A stretch of DNA of 22,524 nucleotides, taken from an uncultured Gammaproteobacteria bacterium (GTDB lineage: Bacteria; Pseudomonadota; Gammaproteobacteria; Chromatiales; Chromatiaceae). The DNA lies in NCBI GenBank assembly GCA_937926265.1, contig CALAZS010000270.1, positions 1 through 22,524 on the forward strand, given 5' to 3'. Shown here piece after piece: positions 15,088 to 22,524 of this stretch. The position numbers and the translations under genes are program-made. The number at the start of each line of letters is the position of its first letter. The first letter of the stretch is position 1. A model generated the notes under the pieces. That model ran no database searches. It was not told the DNA's origin and saw nothing but the letters and a program-made list of their open reading frames with translations.

Positions 15088-18000
15088 TTACTCGAAATTG
15101 AGCGTCTTGTCGTTATTGTCGGTGACCACGGGGATCTTTTTCAACTTGGTAATTTCAGGTTTATCCCAAGGACCCTTGATTTCATAACGTGTACGGGCGA
15201 TCTTGTCGACTTCGTCACCTATTAATTTTTGCGCAACAAATCCGATCGCGGCACCGGCAGGCCCGCCAGCTACGGCTCCTGCAATGGTTAATCCTGATTG
15301 AACACTCGGTGTTACCATAACCACCTGGTCAAAATCCTCTGCAGCAATGCCTGTTCTGCCGCTTAATTCCAGCAAAGCAGCCGGACTTTTAATTGTCATA
15401 TCCTTAGTGTAGGCATTACCTTCATCAAAAGTAAATTTGCCACTGATTTCATCAAAGCTGAAACCGTCTTTGAACAGGTCGGAAAAATCCAGGCTTAACC
15501 TGCGCCCTAAAGCCGCAATATTGAGGATACCAAGGATACGTCCCGCACCGGGTTCAACATCCAGGAATCGGCCTTCCTGGATATCAAGGTCAAGTTGTCC
15601 GCTGATTTTGTTTTTCTCCAGATTCAGGGGGCTGCCGAGCCAGTTAAGCTGGCCACTTATTTCGGCGGTTCCCTTGTCAATCTGCTCGGCATAGCCAAGC
15701 TGCTTTAAAGCCTTGCCAAGGTTTGGACTGTTTAAATCAATAATCAGGTCGGTCTTTTGCGCATCGGTTTGTTGTGAACTGGCCAGGTTCATCCATTGCC
15801 CGCTGATATCAGCCTGAAGGTTGTCGCCTGTGATAAACAGCGTGTCGATTTTGGTACCGTTTTTAGCCCTGGAAGTTTCAAGCAGTAATTTGCCAAAAGG
15901 TTCTTCGTTGATAATCAGGTTTTTTACTATCAGATCGATGCCAGGGATCCTGGCCGGGTCGATTTTGCTTTTCTCTTTTTCATCTGCTTGCTTATCAGAA
16001 TCTGATTCCAGGTCGAGCTGGACTTTATCGAGGCTGATAGTGACCTGTTGTAAATCCTGAAGAGAATCGAGGCTGAATGTGCCGGCCAGTTCATGGCTGT
16101 TGATACTGCCGGACAATTCATCACCATCCTGGTTGACCTTGAAATTGACATTGGTAAGTGCGAAATCCTCATAGTGCATTTCATCGGTTTGCATGTTGAT
16201 TTCAACCGGCATGGAAGCGCGGGTGTTATCGCTTTCGCCAATCCAGTCTAACCAGCCATTGAGTTCGACCTTGTCTATGGCCCCGGTCACCTGTAAATGG
16301 TTTTCAAGCGTCTTTGGCATGGGTTTGGAGCCTAAGTGTACTTGTGCCGCATCCATGACGGGTTCGCCGCGGTTATCAATGTTTAGCAGCACCTTGCCTT
16401 TAATGTCCCGGCCATAGCTAAACTTGATGGGTAATTCATCCGTCGAGCCAATCTCAACTTCCACATCGAGTGGTTTTTTGAATTCAAGAGGTTTCCCGAA
16501 AGGCTTTGGCGCACTGATGTTGGTACCCTCAAGATCGGATAACAGGTTCAGCGTCACAACACTGTTTTTTTGACTGAGTGGCGGAATGATAAGGTTGATT
16601 TGCCAGTTACTGCGGCCATTAACAAGACCTTCCGGTACCGCGTCGATCAATTGCCTGATTTGTTTGTCATTCAATGACAGGTTTGAATTAATTAGCGTGT
16701 TCTGTTTGTCATGGCTGACCTTGACTCTCGTTTTGGAACCATAAGTGTTGGCAGTCAGGTTGTGGGAACTTAAGCCGTCCAGGTCAAAAAGCAGTTCTCC
16801 ATTGACTTGTTTAAGCTGCAGGTTCCAGTCGTTCAGGCTTAAGGTGTTATCGGTGAATTTAACTATACCGTTAAGTTCATAGTCACCGGTGCTGCCCAAT
16901 GGAATCTTAAAATCAAGGCTGACCCTGTCATTGCCTTTGATGTTCAGGGCTGATGCGAGGCTGGCAAATTGTTCTTTTAAAGTGGTTTCGCCGAGTAGCC
17001 TTAAATTATCTGAAGCGGGTCCGTTGGTTTCGCCCTTGATGTGAATTGGATAAATCGGGTCAAGTGAGGGGATTGATGCCGTGGCACCACTAACGTCTGT
17101 ATCCAGTATTTTACCGTTAAATAAATCGATGCTAAGGCTATTGTTCAGAAACCTGACGCGGGCATCGGCTTCTTCCAGACGCGGCCATTCCTGCCGGTAA
17201 TCCACAATCAGATCTTCGACATCAAAGAGAATTTCAAAACGCCCGTTATGAGATTTTGAGAAAGCGAAATCATCCAGTGGGCCTTTCAATACAAAACTGC
17301 CGGAGGTGACATTACCGCTGATAATGCTGCGGTCCAGCCAGCTTACTAAATCAGGATTCATAATGCCGGCCGGATAATAAAGGCTGGCATGAGTGCCATC
17401 GCCATCTTTAAAGTCAGTTTGCAGGTCAACGTTGATTCCGCCTTCCTTTGGAATCTCAATATAAATACGGCTGGCTGTTTCTAGATGAGGGGTGTTGGCA
17501 ACCAGGTAATCGCTTTGAATAACCCAGGAGGCGTTTTCCTGCGGATACCAGTAAAGCAGGCCATTCATTTTTTTTAGCGGTATCGGTTTTCGAAACAGGC
17601 CGGGCTGGGAAAAGTTTACAAGCTTGCTGTCGATTTCAAGTTTGCCGCCGAGGTGGGATGCCAGTAATTTACCAGACAGGTTTTCGATGCCCGGTGATTT
17701 AATGTCGCCAATCTCCGGCGCTTGTTGAAGGGCGGGAACCGCATCAATGTTTTCGAGTTCAAGACTTGTATGCCAGTTGGAAAAGTCAGGTGACCAACTG
17801 GCCTTAAGATTATGAACCTGCCCGGATATTTCAAATTGATTTAACATTTGCACCTGGTCTTCAGGCAGGAAGGGCAGGGCCTCCGGCCAGAAGTCAGCAT
17901 TAAAATGATCCAGGCTCAGGTAGGCTTCATTTGAATGTCGTTTATAAAACAGTCGAGTTGCAGGCCAGCTTTTTTCTGCAGTTTCCAGTTCAAAATCATT

Positions 18001-18963
18001 TAGCTCAAACACTAACTGCCCGTCAGTTTGCTGCCAGTTAAATTCACTGCTGACTTTTTCAATTTTCAATGGATGGTTACTGCCGGCAGGTTGAACAGAC
18101 ATGTTGCTGACTTCCGCCTGTCCCGTTATTGAGCTGATTTCACCCTTGTTTGCGGAAACCCAGACTTCCGCATTGGAGGTGGCTTCATGAAAAGTCAGGT
18201 TGGCAGGAATAACCGATTTGAGCCAGTTGATGGGTTTAACATTTTCAACCTGCAGGTAGAAGTTGCCATCGAGCGATTCCAGTGAATCAATATCAGCCCT
18301 GATGTCCGCGGCAATCTTGACGGACTGCTGTTGTTCATCAGCAATCGAGAAGGTCAGGTCAAGCTGGTGGCGTTCGTCATCGTTTCGCATTAACAGGTTA
18401 ATGTGTTCAAAGTGGGTGCTTGGCGTTCTGCCGGTTTCATCAACCCAGAAAATCTGGGTGTCAGCCAGTTCTATACGTCGCAGGTCAAACAGTGGTTCAA
18501 GTGAGAAGTGTCGCTCTTTTGATGAGGCTGGCGAGGTTGATGAAGGATCTGTATTGACGCCGACAACCTGGATTTCGCCATTTTTATTCATGGTTAATCT
18601 CAGGCTCAGGCCATGCAGAGTGATATTCCAGGGTAGAAAATGGCCTTCCTTGAACAGCGACTTGATGCCGAGGTCCAGGTCCACCTGGCGCAGGTACAAC
18701 GTGGAAGTTTCGTCATCACCCTGCTGGATGACAATTTTATGCAGTTCAAGTTTGGGGCCAAAACCAGCCCAGCGGGTTTTGATACTGCCTATGCTGACAC
18801 TGCTGCTGAGCAGTGTGGAAACTTCGCTTTCTATATCGGATTTGAATTCAGCAATGTAAGGACTGGCCAGCCGCCCAAAGCTGACGATAACGCCTGCAAT
18901 AATAATTAATGCCAGCAGTCCAACCCAGGAAAACTTGAAGAGTTTCGACAGCCTCGCCCGCAC
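15088..18963 (-). CDS. yhdP: AsmA-like envelope lipid-transport protein YhdP
   Basis: This 1291-residue protein (E. coli YhdP is about 1266) has one N-terminal membrane helix (about 13-31) and a very long periplasmic region made mostly of beta-strand repeats typical of AsmA-like bridge proteins. The C-terminal segment has the family's AGAVAGGPAGAAIGFVAQK stretch followed by RYEIKGPWDKPEI. YhdP spans the periplasm and helps move phospholipid to the outer membrane. The start is GTG, overlapping the rng stop by one base (TAGTG), so translation is coupled. No disruption is visible along the reading frame. The rng-yhdP order is the same as in E. coli. Confidence 0.95.
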   Translation of the reverse strand: MRARLSKLFKFSWVGLLALIIIAGVIVSFGRLASPYIAEFKSDIESEVSTLLSSSVSIGSIKTRWAGFGPKLELHKIVIQQGDDETSTLYLRQVDLDLGIKSLFKEGHFLPWNITLHGLSLRLTMNKNGEIQVVGVNTDPSSTSPASSKERHFSLEPLFDLRRIELADTQIFWVDETGRTPSTHFEHINLLMRNDDERHQLDLTFSIADEQQQSVKIAADIRADIDSLESLDGNFYLQVENVKPINWLKSVIPANLTFHEATSNAEVWVSANKGEISSITGQAEVSNMSVQPAGSNHPLKIEKVSSEFNWQQTDGQLVFELNDFELETAEKSWPATRLFYKRHSNEAYLSLDHFNADFWPEALPFLPEDQVQMLNQFEISGQVHNLKASWSPDFSNWHTSLELENIDAVPALQQAPEIGDIKSPGIENLSGKLLASHLGGKLEIDSKLVNFSQPGLFRKPIPLKKMNGLLYWYPQENASWVIQSDYLVANTPHLETASRIYIEIPKEGGINVDLQTDFKDGDGTHASLYYPAGIMNPDLVSWLDRSIISGNVTSGSFVLKGPLDDFAFSKSHNGRFEILFDVEDLIVDYRQEWPRLEEADARVRFLNNSLSIDLFNGKILDTDVSGATASIPSLDPIYPIHIKGETNGPASDNLRLLGETTLKEQFASLASALNIKGNDRVSLDFKIPLGSTGDYELNGIVKFTDNTLSLNDWNLQLKQVNGELLFDLDGLSSHNLTANTYGSKTRVKVSHDKQNTLINSNLSLNDKQIRQLIDAVPEGLVNGRSNWQINLIIPPLSQKNSVVTLNLLSDLEGTNISAPKPFGKPLEFKKPLDVEVEIGSTDELPIKFSYGRDIKGKVLLNIDNRGEPVMDAAQVHLGSKPMPKTLENHLQVTGAIDKVELNGWLDWIGESDNTRASMPVEINMQTDEMHYEDFALTNVNFKVNQDGDELSGSINSHELAGTFSLDSLQDLQQVTISLDKVQLDLESDSDKQADEKEKSKIDPARIPGIDLIVKNLIINEEPFGKLLLETSRAKNGTKIDTLFITGDNLQADISGQWMNLASSQQTDAQKTDLIIDLNSPNLGKALKQLGYAEQIDKGTAEISGQLNWLGSPLNLEKNKISGQLDLDIQEGRFLDVEPGAGRILGILNIAALGRRLSLDFSDLFKDGFSFDEISGKFTFDEGNAYTKDMTIKSPAALLELSGRTGIAAEDFDQVVMVTPSVQSGLTIAGAVAGGPAGAAIGFVAQKLIGDEVDKIARTRYEIKGPWDKPEITKLKKIPVVTDNNDKTLNFE

Positions 18964-20414
18964 TAGATCAGTACCACATCAAACTGTTCCTGGGTGTAAA
19001 GGGCCTCTGCCTGAAGACGAACAGGTTTGCCAATAAACTGTTCAAGTTCAGCCAGGTGTTGTGATTCCTCGTCAAGCAACAAATCAATGACTTCCTGGGA
19101 TGCCAGAACAAGGAGTTTTTCAACGTCAAACTGGCGGGTTTCACGAATGATTTCGCGAAAGATTTCGTAACAGGCCGTTTCCGGCGTTTTCAAAGAGCCA
19201 CGGCCACTGCAGCAATGGCAGGGTTGGCAAAGCACATGCTCAAGTGATTCGCGTGTGCGTTTGCGCGTCATTTCCACCAGGCCAAGCGCTGATACCTCGG
19301 TGATTTGCGTTTTGGCATGATCATGCGACAGGCATTTCTCCAGGGCGCGTAATACCTGGCGCTTGTGTTCGTCTTCTGTCATGTCGATAAAATCAATAAT
19401 GACAATACCGCCGAGGTTTCTTAAACGCAGTTGCCTGCATATAGCCTGGGCTGCTTCCAGGTTGGTTTTGAAGATTGTTTCTTCGAGGTTGCGATGACCA
19501 ACAAAGGCGCCGGTGTTTACATCGATAGTTGTCATTGCCTCGGTCTGGTCGATGACAAGGTGACCGCCGGACTTTAAATCAACTTTACGTTCCAGGGCTT
19601 TTTGAATTTCATCTTCAACAGCATATAGGTCAAAAATAGGCCGCTTGCCCGGGTAGTATTCGATTTTCCTGCTGATTTCAGGAATAAATTTTTGTGCAAA
19701 CTTTACTGCCTTTTCAAAGGTGGAGCGTGAGTCAATACGAACCCTTTCAACTTCAGGACCAATCAGGTCACGAAATGCACGTATCGCCAGCGGCAGATCT
19801 TCATGCACCTGTTTTTTGGGTTTGGTTTCCTTGATTTTTGACTGGATGGATTCCCACAGCCTGGAAAGAAACTGCATGTCTGAGATCAGTGCTGTTTCAC
19901 TCGCACCTTCGGCGGCCGTGCGGGCAATAAAGTTACCCTGTATGTTTTGTTCTTCAACATACGTGTTGAGAATGTTGCGAAGACGGTTGCGCTCGTCTTC
20001 ATCTTCTATCTTTTGTGAAACACCGGCATTTTCCAGCGTTGGCATGAAAACCATGAAACGTGAAGGAATGGAGAGGTTTGTAGTCAGACGAGCACCCTTG
20101 GTGCCTAACGGATCCTTGACGACCTGAACGATGATTTCCTGGCCATCATGCAGCAGTTCTTCAATGTTTTCCGGCTTTGGTTCAATGTTGGAGTTGATGT
20201 CTGATGCATGCAGAAAAGCGGCACGTTCAAGTCCGGCATCGATAAAGGCTGCCTGCATGCCAGGCAGAATTCGGCATACCTTGCCTTTGTAAATATTGCC
20301 GACCAGGCCACGTGCTTTCTGGCGCTCAACCATAACTTCCTGAACCACGCCATTTTCAATCAGGGCTACACGGGTTTCAGGGGGTGTGATGTTTATAAGT
20401 ATTTCTTCGCTCAT
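18963..20414 (-). CDS. rng: Ribonuclease G
   Basis: This 483-residue protein (E. coli 489) is a cytoplasmic endoribonuclease that matures the 5' end of 16S rRNA and takes part in mRNA decay. An S1 RNA-binding domain (about 35-125, GNIYKGKVCRILPGMQAAFIDAG) is followed by the 5'-sensor and DNase I-like regions. Catalytic aspartates are D298 in TTIDVNTG and D341 in IIDFIDM. Zinc-link cysteines lie in C396-QP-C399 and C402, followed by SGRGSLKT. It lacks the long C-terminal scaffold of RNase E, which separates it from rne. Its stop overlaps the yhdP GTG start. Confidence 0.97.
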   Translation of the reverse strand: MSEEILINITPPETRVALIENGVVQEVMVERQKARGLVGNIYKGKVCRILPGMQAAFIDAGLERAAFLHASDINSNIEPKPENIEELLHDGQEIIVQVVKDPLGTKGARLTTNLSIPSRFMVFMPTLENAGVSQKIEDEDERNRLRNILNTYVEEQNIQGNFIARTAAEGASETALISDMQFLSRLWESIQSKIKETKPKKQVHEDLPLAIRAFRDLIGPEVERVRIDSRSTFEKAVKFAQKFIPEISRKIEYYPGKRPIFDLYAVEDEIQKALERKVDLKSGGHLVIDQTEAMTTIDVNTGAFVGHRNLEETIFKTNLEAAQAICRQLRLRNLGGIVIIDFIDMTEDEHKRQVLRALEKCLSHDHAKTQITEVSALGLVEMTRKRTRESLEHVLCQPCHCCSGRGSLKTPETACYEIFREIIRETRQFDVEKLLVLASQEVIDLLLDEESQHLAELEQFIGKPVRLQAEALYTQEQFDVVLI

Positions 20415-20485
20415 GCTGAGGTGTCATTATTTTAATGAATTGATAGTAGCATGACCTGTGTTGATCAGTACCTGTGAAAAGGCGT

Positions 20486-21058
20486 TTATATGACTTTAAC
20501 AGCAAATTTTTTGAGAAGTTCAGCGGTTTCAAACAGGGGCAATCCCATGATGCCTGAATAACTGCCATGAATGTCGGAAATGAATGCAGCAGCCATGCCC
20601 TGAACGGCATATCCTCCGGCCTTGTCGGCAGGTTCACCTGTCTGCCAGTAGGCATCAGTTTCTGACGTGGTCAATTCCCGAAAGCAGACTTTACTGGTCG
20701 AAGTTGCAGTTAGCAGCGATGATGGGTTAGCGCCCTTTGTGATTGCGATTGCAGTAATGACATCGTGGCTGTTACCACTCAGGCAATCCATCATTTCCAG
20801 GAAATGCTGTTTGTCCCTGGGTTTTCCCAGAATGCGGTTGTTACAAACTACCGTTGTGTCTGCAGCAATCAGCGGTTTGTCCTGGTGCTGGGCAGCTGCG
20901 CAAAGTGCTTTTTCCCGTGCCATGCGAATAACGTAGTCGATGGGGACTTCGTTTTGCCGAGGTGTTTCATTGATTTCAGCGGGTACGCTTTTATACTGGA
21001 TTCCGATCTGGCTAAGCAGTTCCCGTCTTCTAGGGGATTGTGAGGCAAGGTAAATCAT
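20486..21058 (-). CDS. maf: Maf-family nucleotide pyrophosphatase (YhdE-like)
   Basis: This 190-residue protein (E. coli YhdE has 197) starts with the Maf signature YLASQSPRRRELL. It has the conserved AADTTVV, GKPRD and DKAGGYAVQG motifs. Maf proteins hydrolyse non-canonical or excess nucleoside triphosphates (YhdE: dTTP/UTP) to monophosphate and pyrophosphate. The yhdE-type assignment over the m7GTP type YceF rests on the DKAGGYAVQG segment and on the neighbouring rng, which is also next to yhdE in E. coli. I chose ATG 21058 over a TTG three codons upstream; neither has a clear ribosome binding site, and coupling to rlmH (21 bases away) is likely. Confidence 0.94.
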   Translation of the reverse strand: MIYLASQSPRRRELLSQIGIQYKSVPAEINETPRQNEVPIDYVIRMAREKALCAAAQHQDKPLIAADTTVVCNNRILGKPRDKQHFLEMMDCLSGNSHDVITAIAITKGANPSSLLTATSTSKVCFRELTTSETDAYWQTGEPADKAGGYAVQGMAAAFISDIHGSYSGIMGLPLFETAELLKKFAVKVI

Positions 21059-21079
21059 TAAAGACAATATGCCGGAATA

Positions 21080-21550
21080 TCATGCCCTGTGATAGGGGTG
21101 GTTATTCATGAACGACCAGGCGCGGTAGAGCTGTTCTGCAACAATGACTCTAACCAGCGGGTGAGGGAAAGTTAAGTTTGATAGTGACCACTTACTACTG
21201 GATTTTTCAAGGCATTCTTTCGAGAGTCCGTCAGCACCACCGACCAGTAATGCAATGTCGCGGCCGCTATGTAGCCAGGTTTCCATGCTGGAGGAGAGTG
21301 ATTCGGTGCTGTGATTTTTGCCTTTAACATCCAGGGCGATAACATCACAGTTGTTGGGTATGGCTTTAAGCATGCGTTGTCCTTCGTCTTCAATGGCCTT
21401 TTCCAGGTTTGTGGTTTTGCTGCGTTGAGCCGGTGGAAGTTCAACCAGTTGTAACTGGCATTCGCGTGGCATGCGGCGTGAATATTCCTGGTAGCCTGCG
21501 GTTACCCAATCGGGCATTTTGTTTCCTATGGTTATCAGGTAGATCTGCAT
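21080..21550 (-). CDS. rlmH: 23S rRNA (pseudouridine1915-N3)-methyltransferase RlmH
   Basis: This 156-residue SPOUT-class methyltransferase (E. coli 155) methylates pseudouridine 1915 in helix 69 of 23S rRNA on assembled 70S ribosomes. The SAM-binding knot is visible as LLVGGADGLS (101-110) and the C-terminal LTFPHPLVRVIVAEQLYRAW and NHPYHRA, which are nearly invariant in the family. In E. coli rlmH sits with rsfS and mrdA; here it heads the maf-rng-yhdP series instead, 32 bases after the WYL regulator gene on the same strand. Confidence 0.97.
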   Translation of the reverse strand: MQIYLITIGNKMPDWVTAGYQEYSRRMPRECQLQLVELPPAQRSKTTNLEKAIEDEGQRMLKAIPNNCDVIALDVKGKNHSTESLSSSMETWLHSGRDIALLVGGADGLSKECLEKSSSKWSLSNLTFPHPLVRVIVAEQLYRAWSFMNNHPYHRA

Positions 21551-21582
21551 GCTAATTTACAATAGATACTTACCATACCAAA

Positions 21583-22524
21583 TTATTGGTAGGCTTCCAG
21601 TGCCAGTTTCAGGCGTTGCAGAATCATTTCGCGAAGCTTTGTTGGAGATTCAACTTCAACGTCCGGACCGTAGCGAAGAATATCCATTACCAGTTCGGTT
21701 GGGTTGCCGTAGGGTATTTCCAGTCTGTAACGGCCATCATCCAGGAATGAACCTTTTTGATCCGGGTGCCAGTTTTCTTTGCTTACCCAGCGTGCAATTT
21801 TTTCAGAAAACACCAGCACAGCTGTTTGTTCTGCCTTACCGGAAAAAATGCCATAAGCACTTTCGTAGTGTTCATGCATTTTCCCGGCTTTGACATCCAG
21901 TGCTGCTTTATCAAGCACCCTGGTTTCCCTGATCGCATCAAGTGAAAAAGTGCGCAGATCCTCCCGTTCATGACACCAGGCATCAAGGTACCAGTTGTCA
22001 CGATAGTGAACCAGTTGTTGGGGTGAAACCTCGCGTTCGGATACCTCATTGCGGCCGCGGTTAAGGTAGGAAAGTTTCAGGCGTTTGCGCTGCATCGTGG
22101 CACCGGCTACTTGCTGGAAATAATCACTGTGCTGGCGGCTGGCCATCTGCAGGATTTTTACCCGCTGTTGCAGGTTCTTTTCATTTGTTTCGGCAGAGTT
22201 GCCCTGGATGTTTAAAAGCTTGCTGATACGATCTTTTAGCGGCGCAAGCTGTTTGTCAAAAAGACCGGGTTGTACGCTGCTTAATAACTGCTGAACTGAT
22301 AGCAGGGCATGCAATTCGCTGGCGTTAAACCAGAGGCCGGGCAGTTCGTAAAGCTGGTCCTGCTTGCCGTCGTAGTAGTAGCCGTTTAGTGTCCGGTCGT
22401 ACTTGATGGGTGCATCAAGATAGAGGCGCATGCTGTCAATAATACGCTTGGCAGTAGCCCGGGAACATTCAAGTTCCTGTTCAATTTTTTCCCGTGAAAC
22501 CGGGTACCTGGAACTGCTTAAGAG
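21583..22524 (-). CDS. WYL-domain transcriptional regulator, 5' end outside the window
   Basis: The reading frame is open to the right edge, so the visible 313 residues lack the true start; the ATG at 22431 is internal. Before it, codons from 22524 encode part of a helix-turn-helix (VSREKIEQELECSRATAKRII), followed by MRLYLDAPIKYD and GYYYDGK, the usual junction of YafY/DeoR-type WYL regulators. The middle holds the WYL domain (YRDNWYLDAWCHEREDLRTF) and the end a WCX-like region (VMDILRYGPDVEVESP). WYL domains bind ligands or nucleic acids and tune DNA binding. The regulated genes are not evident; rlmH is 32 bases downstream. No defence genes are in view. Confidence 0.9.
   Translation of the reverse strand, partial: LLSSSRYPVSREKIEQELECSRATAKRIIDSMRLYLDAPIKYDRTLNGYYYDGKQDQLYELPGLWFNASELHALLSVQQLLSSVQPGLFDKQLAPLKDRISKLLNIQGNSAETNEKNLQQRVKILQMASRQHSDYFQQVAGATMQRKRLKLSYLNRGRNEVSEREVSPQQLVHYRDNWYLDAWCHEREDLRTFSLDAIRETRVLDKAALDVKAGKMHEHYESAYGIFSGKAEQTAVLVFSEKIARWVSKENWHPDQKGSFLDDGRYRLEIPYGNPTELVMDILRYGPDVEVESPTKLREMILQRLKLALEAYQ

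Noticed and set aside
18263..18859. 198-residue open frame on the + strand inside yhdP
   Set aside because: It lies wholly antisense to the well-supported yhdP frame, has no ribosome binding site, and its Ser/Arg-rich composition is typical of a shadow frame.
19720..20127. 135-residue open frame on the + strand inside rng
   Set aside because: Antisense to a clear RNase G gene and showing no recognisable motif; explained by codon structure of the real gene.

Overview
The window reads as chromosome of a gammaproteobacterium. The blocks rng–yhdP–nitrilase–tldD and nudE next to yrfG are gammaproteobacterial arrangements, and the proteins resemble their E. coli counterparts in length and motifs. 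A small secreted Gly/Tyr/Asn-rich protein at 5363-5719 looks like a sulfur globule envelope protein. Together with a two-domain secreted thioredoxin-like protein and a secreted rhodanese, it suggests a sulfur-oxidising, sulfur-storing lineage. That lineage assignment is inference. Base composition looks even across the window, and I see no insertion sequence, phage gene, integrase or CRISPR array.

Left part (1-5141, + strand): a complete tRNA-Phe with promoter and terminator; a small secreted protein of unknown function; a soluble five-PAS histidine kinase that ends in a CZB zinc-binding domain; and a membrane-bound GGDEF diguanylate cyclase. Next come a 71-bp tandem repeat (5160-5312) and a strong terminator that serves the oppositely oriented sulfur-globule-like gene. 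Further right on the - strand are a cytoplasmic DUF484-GGDEF protein and the double thioredoxin-like protein. Two intact GGEEF enzymes, both with an RxxD inhibitory site, and a CZB kinase within about 6 kb make this a signalling-rich region.

Middle (8319-10905): nudE (-) and yrfG (+) are divergent. They are followed by a stand-alone Cache/PDC sensor protein with no membrane segment, then a 177-bp convergent intergenic region full of hairpin-forming repeats. Those repeats share a core with the 71-bp repeat.

Right part (10906-22524, all - strand): a partial WYL-domain regulator at the right edge, then a tight housekeeping series rlmH, maf, rng, yhdP, nitrilase, tldD, pmbA and a secreted rhodanese. 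Spacings are short, with a TAGTG overlap (rng/yhdP) and an ATGA overlap (nitrilase/tldD), so much of the series is probably co-transcribed. Themes are ribosome and RNA maturation (rlmH, rng), nucleotide and metabolite house-cleaning (maf, nitrilase, plus nudE and yrfG nearby), envelope lipid homeostasis (yhdP) and the TldD/TldE peptidase.

Several genes appear to start with TTG behind a recognisable ribosome binding site. I corrected starts where the longest reading frame overshoots (sulfur-globule-like gene, tldD, maf, rhodanese). No gene-free stretch exceeds about 300 bases.
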